A stretch of DNA of 8,464 nucleotides. It comes from Dehalococcoidia bacterium UBA5629 (GTDB lineage: Bacteria; Chloroflexota; Dehalococcoidia; GIF9; UBA5629). Numbering within the stretch: the stretch's first letter is position 1; the number at the start of each line of letters is the position of its first letter. Position numbers and translations under genes: made by a program. The notes under the pieces are model-generated. The model saw only the letters and a program-made list of their open reading frames with translations. It was not told the DNA's origin and did not search any database. Positions 6,482 through 8,464 of the stretch are shown in pieces. The stretch is taken from positions 1 through 8,464 of the forward strand of contig DIKB01000065.1 in the NCBI GenBank assembly GCA_002421445.1. The letters run 5' to 3'.

Positions 6482-7477
6482 ATGATACAAAATTCCGGCG
6501 CAGATACAGAACGAAAAATACTGGCGATACTTCAGGTGCTCAGCGAATCATCTGAGTCGTTGGGTTCGATCACTATAGCCCGAAAACTCGTGCCGCTCGG
6601 TTATTCATTGAGCGAACGCGCTATCAGATATCACTTCCGGATCGCCGATGAGCGGGGTTATACCCAATCACTGGGACGTGACGGCAGGATGATCACCGCC
6701 AAAGGACGCGAAGAACTGCAGCTGGCGCTGGCACCCGATAAATTAAGCTTTATCCTGGAAAAACTTGAGACACTGGCATTTCGGACGACATTCAATCCCA
6801 AAAAACGATCGGGACTCGTCCCCATTAATGTCTCGCTATTCGATAAGGATAAATACCCCAGAGCACTTGGCGCGATGCAAAAGGCTTTCAGGTCAAAAAT
6901 CAGGATTAGTGAGTTTGTAGCAACGGCCGAAGAGGGAGAGAAGCTGGGAGATATTGTCATTCCTGCAGGAAAAATAGGCATGGCTACTATCTGCAGTGTG
7001 GTTATCAATGGAGTGCTACTCAAGGGCGGTGTTCCTATCGATTCCAAATTTGGCGGCGTTCTCGAGTTACGCAATGGCGAGCCGAAACGTTTTATTGCCA
7101 TCATCAACTACGGAGGCACATCGCTTGATCCGTCGGAGCAATATATAAGAGCACGAATGACATCCGTTCTCGAATCGATATCTTCGGGCAATGGCCGCAT
7201 CCTGGCAAACTTTCGTGAGATTCCTTCTCTTTCAAGAGAACTGGTAGCTGAACTTCTGGCACAGCTTAACGACGCCGGGATAGATGGGATGTATTCTCTG
7301 GGTGAAATCGGTGAAACGGTATGCCAGATTCCTGTAGGCAATAACCGTGTCGGACTGATGCTGTTGGGCGGATTAAACCCCGTGGCAACAGTTGTCGAAT
7401 CCGGCATCGAAGTAGAAAATATCGCTGAAAGCGGCGTGATGGATTTCAAACAGCTCGTGCGCTTCAGAGATTTATAA
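6482..7477 (+). CDS. nrpR: NrpR-like transcriptional regulator (winged helix plus one NrpR/DUF128 domain)
   Basis: Predicted nitrogen-responsive repressor of the NrpR family, best known in methanogens, where it represses nif and glnA and is released by 2-oxoglutarate. Residues about 10-78 form a winged helix (ERKILAILQVL, LSERAIRYHFRIADERGY, ITAKGREEL). Residues about 88-331 are one NrpR domain, with GLVPINVSLF (111-120), VIPAGKIGMATICSVVING (159-177), GGVPIDSKFGGVLE (182-195), NYGGTSLDPSEQYI (209-222), SLGEIGETVCQIPV (272-285) and RVGLMLLGGLNPVATVVESG (289-308). At 331 residues it is shorter than two-domain NrpR such as that of Methanococcus maripaludis. The ATG is 3 nt after the nadE stop, with AGAGGAC (6467-6473) inside nadE as ribosome site, so it should be co-transcribed with glnA and could regulate its own operon. 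Family assignment is strong; targets and effector here are inferred. Confidence 0.88.
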   Translation: MIQNSGADTERKILAILQVLSESSESLGSITIARKLVPLGYSLSERAIRYHFRIADERGYTQSLGRDGRMITAKGREELQLALAPDKLSFILEKLETLAFRTTFNPKKRSGLVPINVSLFDKDKYPRALGAMQKAFRSKIRISEFVATAEEGEKLGDIVIPAGKIGMATICSVVINGVLLKGGVPIDSKFGGVLELRNGEPKRFIAIINYGGTSLDPSEQYIRARMTSVLESISSGNGRILANFREIPSLSRELVAELLAQLNDAGIDGMYSLGEIGETVCQIPVGNNRVGLMLLGGLNPVATVVESGIEVENIAESGVMDFKQLVRFRDL

Positions 7478-7595
7478 AAGCCCCTTTCTTCATCGGAATA
7501 ATGTTCGCCATCGTTTTTCTCTCTACAGGCAAACGTCCTTAAAAATCAGCCTGACTCGCCTGAGCGTGAAAGGAATAACGAGAGAAGCAGCTATC

Positions 7596-7625
7596 AATGC
7601 ATATAAACAATCGTTTATATGCATT
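7596..7625 (+). terminator. Hairpin, candidate terminator of the glnA-nadE-nrpR unit
   Basis: AATGCATATAAAC (7596-7608) and GTTTATATGCATT (7613-7625) are perfect reverse complements around the loop AATC. The 3' arm runs into TTTT (7624-7627) and further T-rich sequence, fitting rho-independent termination on the + strand. The stem is AT-rich and therefore weak, and it sits about 118 nt past the nrpR stop, so a regulatory palindrome is possible instead. Confidence 0.5.
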
Positions 7626-7783
7626 TTCAATATTTTCTTAAACCATGTCAACAATCTTTTACAATATTATTGCTTAAGCTCAACTGTGGTTGGCAGAGAT
7701 CATATATTTAACAATCATCTCGCCTCGATACCTATTATGATTGAACTGAGCCATATTTTTTGATGAATTTTTCTTGAAGATTA

Positions 7784-7811
7784 TTGACATATGCATAATA
7801 GTCTATATAAT
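7784..7811 (+). promoter_or_regulatory. Sigma70-type promoter TTGACA-N16-TATAAT
   Basis: Perfect -35 (7784-7789) and perfect -10 (7806-7811) hexamers, separated by 16 bp, lie in AT-rich sequence. Transcription would start near 7818, about 60 nt before the first small membrane-protein gene. It is the best promoter match I see in the window. Confidence 0.8.
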
Positions 7812-7877
7812 GATAAGTTATTGTTTACATACTAAAGCGCAAGAACCGTAGCAAATATTGTGATAAAGGAGAAAACG

Positions 7878-8063
7878 ATGAGCGATCTGCAGAAAACTAC
7901 CCCGGCGCAGGAAACCGCAGCGACAGAAGCGGCAACACCCCAGAAAAAGAAGACGTTTTGGGAAAAATTCTTTAACTTTTTGATGATGGGCGGGTTCCTG
8001 CTGGTTCTGATTCTGGGCGCTGTTATCGCCGTAATCATTGCTAGCGTCTTCAAATGCCAATGA
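7878..8063 (+). CDS. Small single-helix membrane protein, unknown function
   Basis: Not recognised. The 61-residue product has an N-terminal tail rich in Ala, Thr, Gln and Glu (1-22), a basic KKK (23-25), an aromatic patch FWEKFFNF (27-34), and one hydrophobic helix at about 35-57 (LMMGGFLLVLILGAVIAVII), ending in FKCQ. Lysines before the helix suggest a cytoplasmic N-terminus. ATG 7878 is chosen over the in-frame GTG at 7860 because AAAGGAG (7865-7871) lies 6 nt before it and the GTG has no ribosome site. A near-consensus promoter stands about 70 bp upstream. A second small membrane-protein gene follows 60 nt later, so the two may form an operon. No signal-peptidase or lipobox motif was seen. 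Coding is likely because of start signals and composition; no function is suggested. Confidence 0.72.
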   Translation: MSDLQKTTPAQETAATEAATPQKKKTFWEKFFNFLMMGGFLLVLILGAVIAVIIASVFKCQ

Positions 8064-8123
8064 GTTTTAGTGGCTAGTAGTAGTGTAATCCACGGTAATA
8101 TATTGCTTTTAAATTGAGGTATC

Positions 8124-8378
8124 ATGACGAAAAAAACACGAAGTAAAAGAATGAGATCCGCAACACCACGTGCTGCTGTTGTCGAAAATACAAAAAGCGG
8201 ACTGAAACCGATGGCTGTTGAGAAGCTGCCAGATCGAAAGTCTGTGACTAAACAACATGCGGGAGAAGCTGATTTTACACGCAAGTATGAATATATTGGC
8301 AAAGATTTGCGGCGTATTCTCTTAATTGCCGTTCCGATGCTACTTGTGATTATTATTTTATCGTTTTTCATAAATTGA
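8124..8378 (+). CDS. Small basic protein with C-terminal membrane anchor, unknown function
   Basis: Not recognised. The 84-residue product starts with a strongly basic stretch (KKTRSKRMRS), continues with a polar, lysine-rich segment to about residue 52, has YEYIGKDLRRI (55-65), and ends in a hydrophobic helix of about 18 residues (LLIAVPMLLVIIILSFFI). The arginines before the helix and the lack of anything after it suggest a tail-anchored protein with a cytoplasmic N-terminus that could contact nucleic acid or acidic partners (inference). ATG 8124 is preceded by TTGAGG at about 8114-8119. It follows the other small membrane protein by 60 nt with no clear promoter between, suggesting shared transcription, and is followed by a strong hairpin. 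Confidence 0.7.
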   Translation: MTKKTRSKRMRSATPRAAVVENTKSGLKPMAVEKLPDRKSVTKQHAGEADFTRKYEYIGKDLRRILLIAVPMLLVIIILSFFIN

Positions 8379-8386
8379 AAACAGGT

Positions 8387-8421
8387 ATATGACAGCCAAA
8401 GCTCTGCTTTGGCTGTCATAT
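8387..8421. terminator. Perfect 16-bp hairpin after the small membrane-protein genes
   Basis: ATATGACAGCCAAAGC (8387-8402), loop TCT (8403-8405) and GCTTTGGCTGTCATAT (8406-8421) form a perfect stem starting 9 nt after the previous stop codon. The position fits transcription termination, but no T-run follows on the + strand; on the - strand TTTT occurs about 5 nt past the stem. It could be a terminator for a convergent gene, an mRNA-stabilising hairpin or a dispersed palindromic repeat. Confidence 0.6.
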
Positions 8422-8464
8422 GATCATTAGCTATGTAACTGCCTTTTCTGGTACAATTTCATAG
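8422..8464. other. 3' end of window, no gene seen
   Basis: The last 43 bases contain no coding frame that can be supported. TACAAT at 8452-8457 could be a -10 box for a gene outside the window, but no matching -35 is visible. Confidence 0.4.

Larger units (their letters stand above)
7478..7877. other. 400-bp region without a convincing gene
   Basis: AT-rich spacer between the nitrogen cluster and the small membrane-protein genes. It holds a 13-bp hairpin at 7596-7625, a near-consensus promoter at 7784-7811 and the ribosome site for the next gene. A 65-codon GTG frame at 7566-7763 has no family likeness and runs through the hairpin, so it is not called. No tRNA or rRNA pattern was recognised. 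Confidence 0.7.

Noticed and set aside
7566..7763. 65-codon frame beginning with GTG in the spacer after nrpR
   Set aside because: No convincing ribosome site or family likeness, and the frame runs through the hairpin at 7596-7625 and AT-rich sequence.
1..8464. CRISPR array, insertion sequence, defence or phage genes
   Set aside because: No spaced repeat array, transposase, terminal inverted repeats or defence-type domains were seen in any frame.

Overview
The window is a nitrogen-assimilation cluster, all on the + strand, followed by two small membrane-protein genes. Order: 5'-truncated FMN/iron-sulfur glutamate synthase domain (gltB2-type), glutamate synthase GXGXG domain (gltB3-type), a short frameshifted NrpR-domain gene, an OmpR-family regulator with a degenerate receiver, glnA, nadE, nrpR, about 400 bp without a convincing gene, then two single-helix membrane proteins and a strong hairpin.

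Organism (inference): an anaerobic bacterium, most plausibly a Dehalococcoidia-like Chloroflexota. The reasons are the split archaeal-type glutamate synthase, the NrpR-family regulator (mainly known from methanogens, also found in some bacteria such as Dehalococcoides), and the look of the GlnA and NadE proteins. This rests on remembered family patterns, not a search. The first ~670 bases differ sharply: about 70% G+C with nearly all codons ending in G or C, whereas the rest is moderate in G+C with mixed codon use. The switch falls inside gltB2, in one of its most conserved stretches, so the 5' end may come from another genome (assembly chimera) or from intragenic recombination.

Layout: 1-2509 holds the glutamate synthase parts and the broken NrpR fragment, closely spaced, running into the regulator gene at 2515-3204. 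The 181-bp gap 3205-3385 is the control region of the second unit, glnA-nadE-nrpR (gaps of 9 and 3 nt). It carries three 11-bp-spaced TTAAC/GTAAC repeats with a -10-like hexamer properly placed behind them, and further down a 10-bp tandem GGTGTAATA repeat. 7478-7877 has a terminator-like hairpin and a near-consensus sigma70 promoter. 7878-8378 has the two small membrane proteins, and 8387-8421 a perfect 16-bp stem.

How it works together: glutamine synthetase and glutamate synthase form the GS/GOGAT cycle, and NadE uses glutamine nitrogen to make NAD. Two unrelated regulators sit with them: a GlnR-like OmpR protein, whose receiver has lost the acidic pocket and whose likely binding repeats lie in front of glnA, and an NrpR-like protein expected to sense 2-oxoglutarate. 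This pairing, with a candidate GlnR-type operator next to the regulator gene, is the most interesting biology here.
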